This document shows positions 27,601 through 34,689 of a DNA stretch of 64,000 nt, in pieces. Both the position numbers and the translations under genes were made by a program. Origin of the DNA: Mycolicibacterium austroafricanum (lineage in GTDB: Bacteria > Actinomycetota > Actinomycetes > Mycobacteriales > Mycobacteriaceae); assembly GCF_000612725.1 (NCBI RefSeq), contig NZ_HG964458.1, forward strand, positions 62,001 to 126,000, read 5' to 3'. The notes below the pieces were generated by a model. It was not told the DNA's origin, made no database searches, and worked only from the letters and a program-made list of their open reading frames with translations. Each line of letters starts with the position of its first letter. The first letter of the stretch is position 1.

Positions 27601-27842
27601 TCGCCAAGCTGCAGAGCACCGACACCTGGCAGGACGGCATCAACGGCGGCCTGCTGGGCATCACCGACCTGCTGTTGCGAGCCTCGGTGATGTCGACCTA
27701 CCTGTCCAACGACTGGGGTCAGGACTGGGGCTCGCTGCGCCGCTTCGACACCATCGTCGACGCGCAACCGGCCGAGATCGACCTCGGCGACACCACGCAT
27801 TCGGGGCTGTGGTCGCCCGGCCCGATGCGCTTCCAGCCGTGA
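24603..27842 (+). CDS. embB: Arabinosyltransferase EmbB, ethambutol target
   Basis: A 1079-aa GT-C arabinosyltransferase. The catalytic motif NSSDDGYILQMARV has its first Asp at residue 286 (equivalent to Asp299 in M. tuberculosis) and Met293 equivalent to Met306, the commonest ethambutol-resistance site, here wild type. SNYFRWFGSPEDPFGWYYN, which holds other resistance positions, is also conserved. The C-terminal carbohydrate-binding domain follows residue 700. It starts at GTG 24603 inside the embA stop, and its own stop overlaps the next gene by 4 bp. Confidence 0.97.
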   Translation: MSGTSGEAVSGTSAGAVNIDARDVKIARWVATIAGLLGFVLAVSIPLLPVTQTTATLNWPQQNRLDNVTAPLISQAPVSLTATVPCEVVRSMPADGGLLLGTAPAEGRDAALNAMLVTVSDDRVDVIVRNVVVASVDRDRVAGPGCERIDITSNLDGTFAEFVGLTQVSGDNAGQPQRTGYPDPNLRPAIVGVFTDLTGPAPPGLSFSATIDTRYTTHPTALKLAAILLAIVSTVIALLALWRLDRLDGRRMHRVIPTRWRTLTAVDGVVVGGFALWYVIGANSSDDGYILQMARVADHAGYMSNYFRWFGSPEDPFGWYYNLLALMTQVSTASIWMRLPDLVCALVCWLLLSREVLPRLGPAVSGSRAALWAAGLVLLAAWMPFNNGLRPEGQIATGALITYVLIERAVTSGRLTPAALAITTAAFTLGIQPTGLIAVAALVAGGRPILRILMRRRQLVGLWPLLAPLLAAGTVVLAVVFADQTLATVLEATKIRTAIGPSQEWWTENLRYYYLVLPTTDGAIARRVAFLFTALCLFSSLFIMLRRKRVPGVARGPAWRLMGVIFATIFFLMFTPTKWIHHFGLFAAVGGAMAALATVLVSPVVLRSARNRMAFLAGVLFILALCFASTNGWWYVSNFGAPYNNSVPQLGGVTASAVFFTLFGVAALWAFWLHLRNKQDSRVVDALTAAPIPVAAGFMVLFMVASMAIGVVRQYPTYSNGWANIRAFAGGCGLADDVLVEPDSNAGFLQPIPGRYGPLGPLGGTDPAGFSPNGVPDRIIAEAIRLNNPQPGTDYDWNRPIKLSRPGVNGSTVPLPYGLDPARVPVAGTYSTGPQQESRLASAWYELPPADAAHPLVVITAAGTISGTSVAEADTSGQTVELEYATRGPDGAPVAAGRVSPFDIGPTPSWRNLRYPRAQIPADAVAVRVVAEDLSLGRGDWVAVTPPRVPEVKSVQEYIGSEQPVLMDWAVGLAFPCQQPMLHANGVTDIPKFRISPDYFAKLQSTDTWQDGINGGLLGITDLLLRASVMSTYLSNDWGQDWGSLRRFDTIVDAQPAEIDLGDTTHSGLWSPGPMRFQP

Positions 27843-28741
27843 CGGGTCAGGTCCGTCTGGGCCGCGCCACGTTGTCGCGTGTGGTGGAGGTGCGGGCCCA
27901 GATGCGGACCTCGTTGTTCGGGCAGACGCCCGCCGCCGCGTGGCCGGCCAACGCTGACCTGCTGGAACCGCTGTTCTGGGATCGCGGCGCCGACGAATGG
28001 AAGATCGCCATTCAGACATGGGTGATCCGGGTTGACGGGCTGACCGTGCTGGTGGACACCGGCGTGGGCAACCATCGGAACCGCCCGCACATGCCTCCCC
28101 TGCACCAGCTGGACACCCCATACCTGAAGGCCCTCACCGACGCCGGGGTCAGTCCCGAGGACGTCGACGTCGTGGTCAACACCCATCTGCACACCGACCA
28201 CGTCGGATGGAACACCCGGCTTTCCGCCGCGAGCGGCGCAGGCACCGGGGGCGGAGCCTGGACGCCGACATTCCCGAATGCGCGTTATCTGATGCCCGAG
28301 CTCGACTACCGGCACTTCTCGCCCGACAATCCCGACGTCGCCGACGGTATGCGAATCGTGTTCGCCGACAGCGTTTCACCCGTCGAGCCGCAGATGGAGC
28401 TGTTCTCCGGTGATCACCGGGTCAGCGACTCGCTGTGGCTGCGGCCCGCCCCCGGCCACACCCCGGGGTCGACGGTGGTCTGGCTCGACGCCGGAGTGCC
28501 CGCGGTGTTCGTCGGTGATCTCACCCACAGTCCGATACAGATCCCGCGGCCCGACGATCCGTGCGCGTTCGATGTGGACCCCGTGGCCGCCGCACGTTCT
28601 CGCCACCGGATCTTCACCGAGGCCTCGCGCCGGCGTGCCGCGGTGATCCCGGCGCACTATCCCGGCCGCGGCGGCGCCACCGTCGTCGCGCGCGGTAACA
28701 CGTTCCTGGTCGACCAGTGGCTCGGCTTCCCCGAGATCTGA
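27839..28741 (+). CDS. Metallo-beta-lactamase-fold hydrolase
   Basis: A 300-aa MBL-superfamily protein starting at GTG 27839, which overlaps the embB stop (GTGA). Zinc ligands are visible in VVNTHLHTDHVGWN (H-x-H-x-D-H), in APGHTPGST, in FVGDLTHSP (bridging Asp) and in IPAHYPGRGG (final His). It most resembles the large glyoxalase-II/lactonase-like branch. It has no signal peptide, so it should act in the cytoplasm. The substrate is unknown. Its coupling to embB suggests co-expression with arabinan synthesis, but no link is established. Confidence 0.85.
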   Translation: MTGQVRLGRATLSRVVEVRAQMRTSLFGQTPAAAWPANADLLEPLFWDRGADEWKIAIQTWVIRVDGLTVLVDTGVGNHRNRPHMPPLHQLDTPYLKALTDAGVSPEDVDVVVNTHLHTDHVGWNTRLSAASGAGTGGGAWTPTFPNARYLMPELDYRHFSPDNPDVADGMRIVFADSVSPVEPQMELFSGDHRVSDSLWLRPAPGHTPGSTVVWLDAGVPAVFVGDLTHSPIQIPRPDDPCAFDVDPVAAARSRHRIFTEASRRRAAVIPAHYPGRGGATVVARGNTFLVDQWLGFPEI

Positions 28742-28780
28742 CACTCCGCAATCGGTAGGGTGCGAAAAGATCACCCGAAG

Positions 28781-28788
28781 AAGGAGGA
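28781..28788 (+). promoter_or_regulatory. Strong Shine-Dalgarno deciding the start of the receptor-channel gene
   Basis: AAGGAGGA is a near-perfect anti-16S match. An in-frame GTG at 28789 directly abuts it, whereas the GTG at 28798 lies about 10 bases after AGGAGG, a workable spacing. The second GTG is therefore preferred. Confidence 0.6.
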
Positions 28789-28797
28789 GTGGACTTC

Positions 28798-29928
28798 GTG
28801 GGCGTCCACCGATACGTCCTGGCGCTGACTGTCTTGATCGGAGCGTTGTTGCTGGCCCCTCCGGCCGCCGCTCAACCCGACGCCGACCCGGGCCCGGAAT
28901 CGGTGGCCGTCGCCATCCATCCACTCGAACCGTTCGTCATGGAGACCACCAATGGCGAGCTGACCGGTTTCACCGTCGAGCTGTGGAACGAGATCGCAAA
29001 GCGACTGGGCTGGGACACCGAGTTCGTCCGGACCGACAACGTGGCAGGTCAACTCGCGGCGGTGGCCGAGAACCGGGCCGACGTCGCGGTGGGCGCGATC
29101 TCGTTCACCGCCGATCGTGAGCAGCACTTCGACTTCTCCCAACCCACCCTCGAGGGCGGGCTGCAGATCATCGTGCCGGTGCACGACACACGGCCCGCGG
29201 TGCCAGGGCTGGGCGGCTATCTGGACCTGCTGTTCTCCCGCACCATGCTCATCTGGCTCAGCGCTGCGATCGTGGTCAGCGTCATTCCGGCACACGTGTT
29301 CTGGCTGATCGAACGTCGCGACGAGGACCCCGTCGTGTCCCGGTCGTATTTCCCCGGGATCTTCCAGTCCTTCAGTTGGGGCATCGGATCCCTCGTCGGG
29401 AAGAACAGCACCGCCGCAACGAAGACCATCACCCAGTCCCTGGCGATCCTGTGGGGTTTTGCAGGCATCGTGTTCATCTCGTTCTACTCCGCCAACCTCA
29501 GCGCCACGCTCACCGTCGCAAAGCTCGACGCGAAGATCACCGGGCCGGCCGACCTCTACGAGAAGTCGGTCGCCACCGTCGCCGACACCACGGCCGCCGA
29601 ATTCCTGCGCGGGATGGGCATTGCCGCGACGGAGACCGACACGATCGAAGAGTCCTACCACCTGCTGCGCGAGGAAAATTACGACGCAGTGGTTTTCGAC
29701 TCCCCCGTGCTGCGGTACTACGTGGCGCACCGGGGCGAAGGCGTCGCCGTCATGGCCGGACCCGTGTTCCAGGAGGAGAACCAGGGTTTCGTGTTCAACA
29801 TCGGCAGCCCGTTGCGTAAGCCGATCAACCAGGCGCTGTTCCGGATGCGCGAGGACGGCACCTACAACCTGATCAAGGAGAAGTGGTTCGGCGACGACAT
29901 CGCCGCCACCGCCGGGGACATCGACTGA
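28798..29928 (+). CDS. Prokaryotic ionotropic glutamate receptor-like protein (LBD-pore-LBD)
   Basis: A 376-aa protein with a signal peptide (to about AAAQP, residue 26), a periplasmic-binding-fold half domain S1 (about 34-140), a membrane helix (about 149-170), a re-entrant pore region IFQSFSWGIGSLVGKN (about 189-204), a second helix ending in FYSANLSATLTV (residues 229-240), and half domain S2 to the C-terminus. This S1-M1-P-M3-S2 order and the FYSANL motif, the counterpart of SYTANLAAF in animal receptors, define ionotropic glutamate receptors. Arg107 (FTADREQHFDFSQP) and Asp301 (VVFDSPVL) match the residues that hold the alpha-carboxylate and alpha-amine of an amino-acid ligand. The K+ filter TVGYG is absent. 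Ligand and ion are unknown. It could alternatively be a tethered sensor. Confidence 0.8.
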   Translation: MGVHRYVLALTVLIGALLLAPPAAAQPDADPGPESVAVAIHPLEPFVMETTNGELTGFTVELWNEIAKRLGWDTEFVRTDNVAGQLAAVAENRADVAVGAISFTADREQHFDFSQPTLEGGLQIIVPVHDTRPAVPGLGGYLDLLFSRTMLIWLSAAIVVSVIPAHVFWLIERRDEDPVVSRSYFPGIFQSFSWGIGSLVGKNSTAATKTITQSLAILWGFAGIVFISFYSANLSATLTVAKLDAKITGPADLYEKSVATVADTTAAEFLRGMGIAATETDTIEESYHLLREENYDAVVFDSPVLRYYVAHRGEGVAVMAGPVFQEENQGFVFNIGSPLRKPINQALFRMREDGTYNLIKEKWFGDDIAATAGDID

Positions 29929-29931
29929 CCG

Positions 29932-31335
29932 TCAGCCCGGCGTCTGGGTGTCGTTGGCGCCCGGGTCGGTGTTCTCCTGCAGGATGTCGTCGTGGCAGTC
30001 GACCTGACTCTGTCCGGTCTGCTGCATACACACCAGCACCGGCGTGTCCGGGCCCTGGGATTCACCTTCGGGCGCGGAAGTTCCTGTGGGGTGCGGGATC
30101 TCACCGGGATACAGCGACCACAACGGCGCCCCGGACGATGCCAGCCGCGCGCAGTAGGCCGGGTCACCAGCCTCGGTGACGCCTGCGGCGCCGAGGGTGG
30201 CGCAGTCAGCGCCGACCACGACCACCGGCAACGTGACGCTGCCGGACCCGGTGGGCGCGGTGCTCGCGGTGGTCGAAGCGGTCGCCCGCGCCTCACCGCG
30301 GCCCACGTCCCGCTCGAAACGCGCCAGGAACACCGCCGCGGCGACCGCGATCAGCGCCAGCACCAGCCCGGCCCCCGCCAGCACGACGCGTCGCCGCGAT
30401 CTAGGCGCCGCAGCGGTTTTGGCGTGCCGCGGCCCGGTCGGTGCGGCGGCGTGCCTCGTCGCGTCCGGGTCGAACGCCGAGCCGGGAAGCTCTGTGCCAC
30501 TCCGATTGGCCAGCGCTCGCGCGAAATCGACACACCGGTCGAATCGGTCGGCGGGCGACTTGGCCAGCGCCTTCTCGAAAGCCATTCCCAGCGAGGACAA
30601 TTCGGGGCGGTGCACCGAAATGGACGGTGGCTGGGCGGTCAGGTGCTGGCTGATGACGATCGCGGGGTTGGAATGCTGGAACGGCGGGGACCCGGTCAGC
30701 AGCTGAAACGCCGTCGCCGCCAGCGCGTACTGGTCGGCCCGGCCGTCGATGTGTTCGTCGGCGGTCAGCTGCTCGGGGGCCGAGTAGGCCACCGTCCCGA
30801 CCGTCATGCTGGTGCCGGTCAACGTGCTGACCTCACCGACCCTGCGCGCAATCCCGAAGTCCGCGAGCATGATCCGTTCATTCTCGGTCTCGGGATCGGC
30901 GATCAGGATGTTCGCCGGTTTGACGTCGCGGTGCAGCAGGCCGCGCTGATGCGCATAGTCGAGGGCCTCCCCGACGGCGGTGACGATCCGGATCACCAGC
31001 GCCGGCGGCATGCCGTGGGGGTACCTCTCGGCCAGCAGCCGGGCGGCATCCGTTCCCTCGACGTGATCCATCGATATCCAGAGCCGACCCTCGTACTCGC
31101 CGCGGTCGTGGACGGCAACGATGTGCGGGTGCCACAGTGTGGCGGCGATGTCGGCCTCCCGGTGAAACCGCTCCCGGTACTCGCTGTCGGCGCACACCGT
31201 CGTCGAGAGCACCTTGAGTGCGTCGTAGCGCGGTAGCCGGGGGTGCTTGGCCAGGTAGACCTCGCCCATGCCCCCCGAACCCAACATCCGCACGATGGTG
31301 TAGCCCGCGATGACCTCGCCGTCGCTCAGCGGCAT
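29932..31335 (-). CDS. Receptor-type Ser/Thr protein kinase (PknF/PknJ-like)
   Basis: A 467-aa Hanks-type kinase. The catalytic domain (about 12-275) has GSGGMGEVYLAK, Lys41 in YDALKVL, HRDVKPANILI, ADFGIARR, a Thr/Ser-rich activation loop STLTGTSMTVGT and APEQ. A juxtamembrane linker leads to one membrane helix (about 312-335) and an external domain of roughly 130 residues with four cysteines (ADCATL, AYCARL, LVCMQQ, VDCHDD) and no PASTA repeats. It should phosphorylate cytoplasmic targets in response to an external cue. It is last in a minus-strand run behind an RDD protein, 25 bp downstream of it. Ligand and targets are unknown. Confidence 0.9.
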   Translation of the reverse strand: MPLSDGEVIAGYTIVRMLGSGGMGEVYLAKHPRLPRYDALKVLSTTVCADSEYRERFHREADIAATLWHPHIVAVHDRGEYEGRLWISMDHVEGTDAARLLAERYPHGMPPALVIRIVTAVGEALDYAHQRGLLHRDVKPANILIADPETENERIMLADFGIARRVGEVSTLTGTSMTVGTVAYSAPEQLTADEHIDGRADQYALAATAFQLLTGSPPFQHSNPAIVISQHLTAQPPSISVHRPELSSLGMAFEKALAKSPADRFDRCVDFARALANRSGTELPGSAFDPDATRHAAAPTGPRHAKTAAAPRSRRRVVLAGAGLVLALIAVAAAVFLARFERDVGRGEARATASTTASTAPTGSGSVTLPVVVVGADCATLGAAGVTEAGDPAYCARLASSGAPLWSLYPGEIPHPTGTSAPEGESQGPDTPVLVCMQQTGQSQVDCHDDILQENTDPGANDTQTPG

Positions 31336-31360
31336 GCGCTCAACCTCCCCGTGATTGCGG

Positions 31361-31804
31361 TCATGGGCGGACGTACACCACCCGGCTGCCGAACACGATG
31401 TCCTGCAAGGACCTTCGCTGCGCGTCGACAGCGACCCACGCCAACCCGAGCGGGAAGACGACGCAGGCGATGGCGCGCAGCAGCGCCGTCACGGGTTTCA
31501 ACCGGGTGGTGCGCCGCCCCACCACCTTCAGCCCCATCGCCACCGCCCCGGCGGTGCACCCCGACACCGACCAGCACAGGCTCAGGTAGACCACCGCGGC
31601 GACGAATCCGACCATCCCGGAGAACACCGCGTCGAGCGCCGGAAAACGGAACGAGCCGGGATTCAGCGCCAGCCTGCTCAACACCAGCCCGGCATAGAGC
31701 AACCCCAGCAGCACCCCGACCACGATCAGATCGAGCACGGCCGCCGTGCCGCGGCTGACCACTCCAGCGGTGCGATGCGTGTCGGCCGCGTCAGGGACGC
31801 TCAC
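31361..31804 (-). CDS. RDD-family membrane protein
   Basis: A 147-aa protein with three hydrophobic segments and RDD-type features: VVSRGTAAVLDLIVVGVLLGLLY at the start, SVSGCTAGAVAMGLKVVGRRT in the middle, and QRRSLQDIVFGSRVVYV at the end. RDD proteins are small membrane proteins of mostly unknown role, some acting as cation transporters. It starts at GTG 31804, overlapping the end of the upstream gene by 14 bp, and precedes the kinase gene. Confidence 0.85.
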   Translation of the reverse strand: MSVPDAADTHRTAGVVSRGTAAVLDLIVVGVLLGLLYAGLVLSRLALNPGSFRFPALDAVFSGMVGFVAAVVYLSLCWSVSGCTAGAVAMGLKVVGRRTTRLKPVTALLRAIACVVFPLGLAWVAVDAQRRSLQDIVFGSRVVYVRP

Positions 31805-32201
31805 GGAATCCCCGCCTGCGACCCATCATCCGGTCGACGAAGCCGGACACGGCGTCGTCGGCGCGTTCGCCCTGCGACCGCACATCCGTCATCACGTCCG
31901 CGGTCACGCTCGTCGTCGATTCCCGGATGATCCTCGGCAGGTCGACCCCGTCGATCACCCCGTTGGCCAGCGTGACGAGGTCGATCCGCGCGAGGACCGC
32001 CTCGATGGCCTCGGCGGTCAGTCGCTCACGCACGATCTCGGTGAGATCGAGTTCGTCGATGACTGCGGCCACGATCAGCGACAGTACGGCCTTGGCTTCG
32101 AGTCTGCCGCGCGTGAACAACCCGCCGACCAGCGGTAGCCTTTCGCAACGCTGGTAGACATCCACCAGCACGGACGGCGCAGGCTCAGCGGGGTGTGCCA
32201 A
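31791..32201 (-). CDS. Hypothetical protein, 136 aa, helical
   Basis: I do not recognise this family. The protein is mostly helical (LEAKAVLSLIVAAVIDELDLTEIVRERLTAEAIEAVLARID) with a recurring V-I-D-x-V/L-D-L theme and a basic tail MMGRRRGFRERP. The only start spanning the full frame is TTG 32201, which overlaps the preceding gene by 17 bp; GTG 32171 is an alternative. Its overlaps with both neighbours and its low stop-free shadow character support a real gene. It may be a partner of the RDD protein or the kinase. Confidence 0.6.
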   Translation of the reverse strand: MAHPAEPAPSVLVDVYQRCERLPLVGGLFTRGRLEAKAVLSLIVAAVIDELDLTEIVRERLTAEAIEAVLARIDLVTLANGVIDGVDLPRIIRESTTSVTADVMTDVRSQGERADDAVSGFVDRMMGRRRGFRERP

Positions 32202-33102
32202 GGTACGGGAATTCGGGGAGCAGGTCGTCGGGCGTGTTCAGGCCGGACAACCCCTGCTGCCCGTTGGTGAGGAACTTCGACCGGTAGTCGGCGACATCGT
32301 CGGTGAGCGTGCGCCCGTTCGGATACCTCACCGGGGCGGACGGGTTGTACGTCAGGACATCGGGCAGCGTGCCCTCCGCCTCGATCGCCTCGATCGCCTC
32401 TTCCCGGGTGTAGTCCCCCGTGTCGGCCAGCAGGTCGATGAGGTGCCCCATCCAGCGGGCCCGGTCGCGGTTCGGCTCACCCGCGCTGTACTCCGCAAGA
32501 TCGTCGTCACTGGCGAAAAAGCCGCTGACCCACGGATGGCCGACCCGGTCGGCATGCACCCAGGTGCCGTCCCGGAGCAGACTGCACCGCGCCCAGATCC
32601 GCACGTCGGGAGCCGCGCCCAGGTATGCCGTCGGCAGTTCCACCGCCATCGCGATGACCCTGGAGTCGGCGAACGACGCATCGCTGCGCGCGCCGGCGAA
32701 GAACGTGAACGAACCCGACTGCCAGATGTGCGGTCCCCCGTCGAACGACACCTCGCGGTCACCGAAGATCCGCGACCCGGCCGCGGCGTCGACGCGGGCC
32801 TCGGCCTGCAGGGCCAGATAGACGTCCACCCACTGTCGTGGGCCGGACGGGCCCGCAGATGGGTCACTGAACACGAAGTTGAACGCGATGTCGTTGCGCA
32901 GGTCGCCGTCGTTGTCGATGGCGATGCGGTAGACGGCGTCGGGATGCAACGCGTCGGCGTTCGGGTTGGCGGTCAGGATCAGCGCGGTCCGCCCGGGATC
33001 CTTCGGCGAAGGGAACACGTACAGGTCGCACAAATCCAGCCGGGGATCGCCGAGCGGCGCATCCCTCCTCAAACCCGTGAAATCAGTCGACACGTGCTCC
33101 AT
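32185..33102 (-). CDS. DUF4331-family protein
   Basis: A 305-aa protein from ATG 33102. The N-terminus DAPLGDPRLDLCDLYVFPSP followed by TALILTANPNAD and YRIAIDNDGDLRNDIAFNF is the DUF4331 pattern, seen in exported and cytoplasmic proteins across bacteria. No signal peptide is visible. The DNDGD segment looks like a metal-binding loop. Function unknown. It begins 36 bp after the accD4 stop on the same strand, so it may be read through from the fadD32-pks13-accD4 unit. Confidence 0.78.
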   Translation of the reverse strand: MEHVSTDFTGLRRDAPLGDPRLDLCDLYVFPSPKDPGRTALILTANPNADALHPDAVYRIAIDNDGDLRNDIAFNFVFSDPSAGPSGPRQWVDVYLALQAEARVDAAAGSRIFGDREVSFDGGPHIWQSGSFTFFAGARSDASFADSRVIAMAVELPTAYLGAAPDVRIWARCSLLRDGTWVHADRVGHPWVSGFFASDDDLAEYSAGEPNRDRARWMGHLIDLLADTGDYTREEAIEAIEAEGTLPDVLTYNPSAPVRYPNGRTLTDDVADYRSKFLTNGQQGLSGLNTPDDLLPEFPYLGTPR

Positions 33103-33138
33103 CCAACCGCACCGGGAAATCCAACCGCACCTGACGGC

Positions 33139-34689
33139 CTAGATCGGTGTCAGGCCGTGCTTACGCTGCACACGGTTGATCTGCTTGTCGCGCAGCAGGT
33201 GCATGCACTTGCGCAGCAGCAGCCTGGTTTCGTGGGGCTCGACCACACCGTCGATGAAGCCGCGTTCGGCGGCGATCCACGGCGTGGCCAGGTTGGCGTT
33301 GTAGCCCTCGATGAAGTCGGCCCGGATCTTCTGCACCTCGGGGGCGGTGGGATCGGGGAACCGCTTGACCAGCAGCTGGGCCGCGCCTTCGGCGCCGATC
33401 ACCGCGATGCGGGCGGTCGGCCAGGCGAAGTTGAAGTCAGCGGTCAGCTGCTTGGAGCCCATCACCGCGTAGGCGCCGCCGTAGGACTTGCGGATCGTGA
33501 TCGTCACCTTGGGGACGTCGGCCTCCACCACCGCGTTGAGGAAGCGGCCGCCGCGCTTGATGATGCCGCCCTTCTCCTGCTCCACACCCGGCATGAAGCC
33601 GGGGGTGTCGACGACGAACACCAGCGGGGTGTTGAACGAGTCGCAGAACCGGACGAAGCGGGCCGCCTTGTCGGAGGCCTCGTTGTCGATGGCACCCGAC
33701 ATGTACATCGGCTGGTTGGCGATGATGCCGACGGGGCGGCCGTCCACGCGGGCGAACGCGGTGATGATCGCCGGACCGGCCTGCTCACCGACCTGGAACA
33801 CGTCGCCGTCGTCGAAGATCCGCAGCAGGATCTCCATCATGTCGTAGGCCTGGTTGTCGGCGTCCGGCACGATCGCGTCGAGTTCGAGATCGTGCGGCGT
33901 CACCTCGGGCTCCAGGCCCGGGTTGACGATCGGCGCGTCGTCGAAGGCATTGCCGGGCAGGAAGCTCAGGTAGTCCCGCACGTACTGGAACGCCGCGGCC
34001 TCGGATTCCACGACCTGGTGGATGTTGCCGTACCGGGCTTGGGCGTCGGCGCCGCCGAGCTCGTCGAGCGTGACGTCCTCACCGGTGACGTCCTTGATGA
34101 CGTCGGGACCGGTGACGAACATGTAGCCCTGGTCGCGCACCGCGACGACGAGGTCGGTCTGGATCGGCGAGTACACGGCGCCGCCCGCGCACTTGCCGAA
34201 GATCAGCGAGATCTCGGGCACCAGGCCGCGCAGCAGTTCGTGGCGGCGGCCCAGCTCGGCGTACCAGGCCAGCGATGTCGCGGTGTCCTGGATGCGGGCG
34301 CCCGCGGAGTCGTTGATGCCGATGATCGGGCAGCCGACCATGGCGACCCACTCCATCAGGCGGGCGACCTTGCGTCCGAACATCTCCCCGACCGAGCCCT
34401 GGAACACCGTCTGGTCGTGGCTGAACACGCCGACCGGCCGCCCGTTGATGGTGCCGTGGCCGGTGACGACGCCGTCGCCGTAGAGCGCGTCGGGGTCGCC
34501 GGGGGTCTTGGCCAGCGCGCCGATCTCCAGGAAGCTGCCCGGGTCGAGCAGCGCATGAATCCGGGCGCGGGCACTCGGGATGCCCTTCTTCTCCCGCTTG
34601 GCAACGGCCTTCTCGCCACCGGGTTCCTTGGCCAGCTCCAGCTTTTCGCGAAGCTCGGCCAGCAGCTCGGCGGTAGTCCGTTCGGTCAC
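33139..34689 (-). CDS. accD4: Acyl-CoA carboxylase beta subunit AccD4
   Basis: A 516-aa carboxyltransferase matching Rv3799c. Both crotonase-like halves are present: INDSAGARIQD and FGKCAGGAVYSP in the first, and VDTPGFMPGVEQEKGGIIKRGGR and RKSYGGAYAVMGSK in the second. With AccA3, AccD5 and AccE5 it makes the C24-C26 alpha-carboxyacyl-CoA that Pks13 uses as extender for mycolic acids. It begins at GTG 34689, overlapping the pks13 stop (GTGA), so subunit and user are coupled. Confidence 0.95.
   Translation of the reverse strand: MTERTTAELLAELREKLELAKEPGGEKAVAKREKKGIPSARARIHALLDPGSFLEIGALAKTPGDPDALYGDGVVTGHGTINGRPVGVFSHDQTVFQGSVGEMFGRKVARLMEWVAMVGCPIIGINDSAGARIQDTATSLAWYAELGRRHELLRGLVPEISLIFGKCAGGAVYSPIQTDLVVAVRDQGYMFVTGPDVIKDVTGEDVTLDELGGADAQARYGNIHQVVESEAAAFQYVRDYLSFLPGNAFDDAPIVNPGLEPEVTPHDLELDAIVPDADNQAYDMMEILLRIFDDGDVFQVGEQAGPAIITAFARVDGRPVGIIANQPMYMSGAIDNEASDKAARFVRFCDSFNTPLVFVVDTPGFMPGVEQEKGGIIKRGGRFLNAVVEADVPKVTITIRKSYGGAYAVMGSKQLTADFNFAWPTARIAVIGAEGAAQLLVKRFPDPTAPEVQKIRADFIEGYNANLATPWIAAERGFIDGVVEPHETRLLLRKCMHLLRDKQINRVQRKHGLTPI

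Noticed and set aside
25325..28741. 1138-aa plus frame suggesting an Emb-hydrolase fusion
   Set aside because: Only the part after GTG 27839 is protein-like; the earlier part is an embB out-of-frame shadow.
28733..28761. Promoter for the receptor-channel gene (CTGACA and TAGGGT)
   Set aside because: The two elements are only about 12 bases apart, too close for a sigma-70-type promoter.
33103..33138. Insertion sequence near accD4, as in M. tuberculosis (IS1557)
   Set aside because: No transposase or terminal inverted repeats are present; the gap is only 36 bp.
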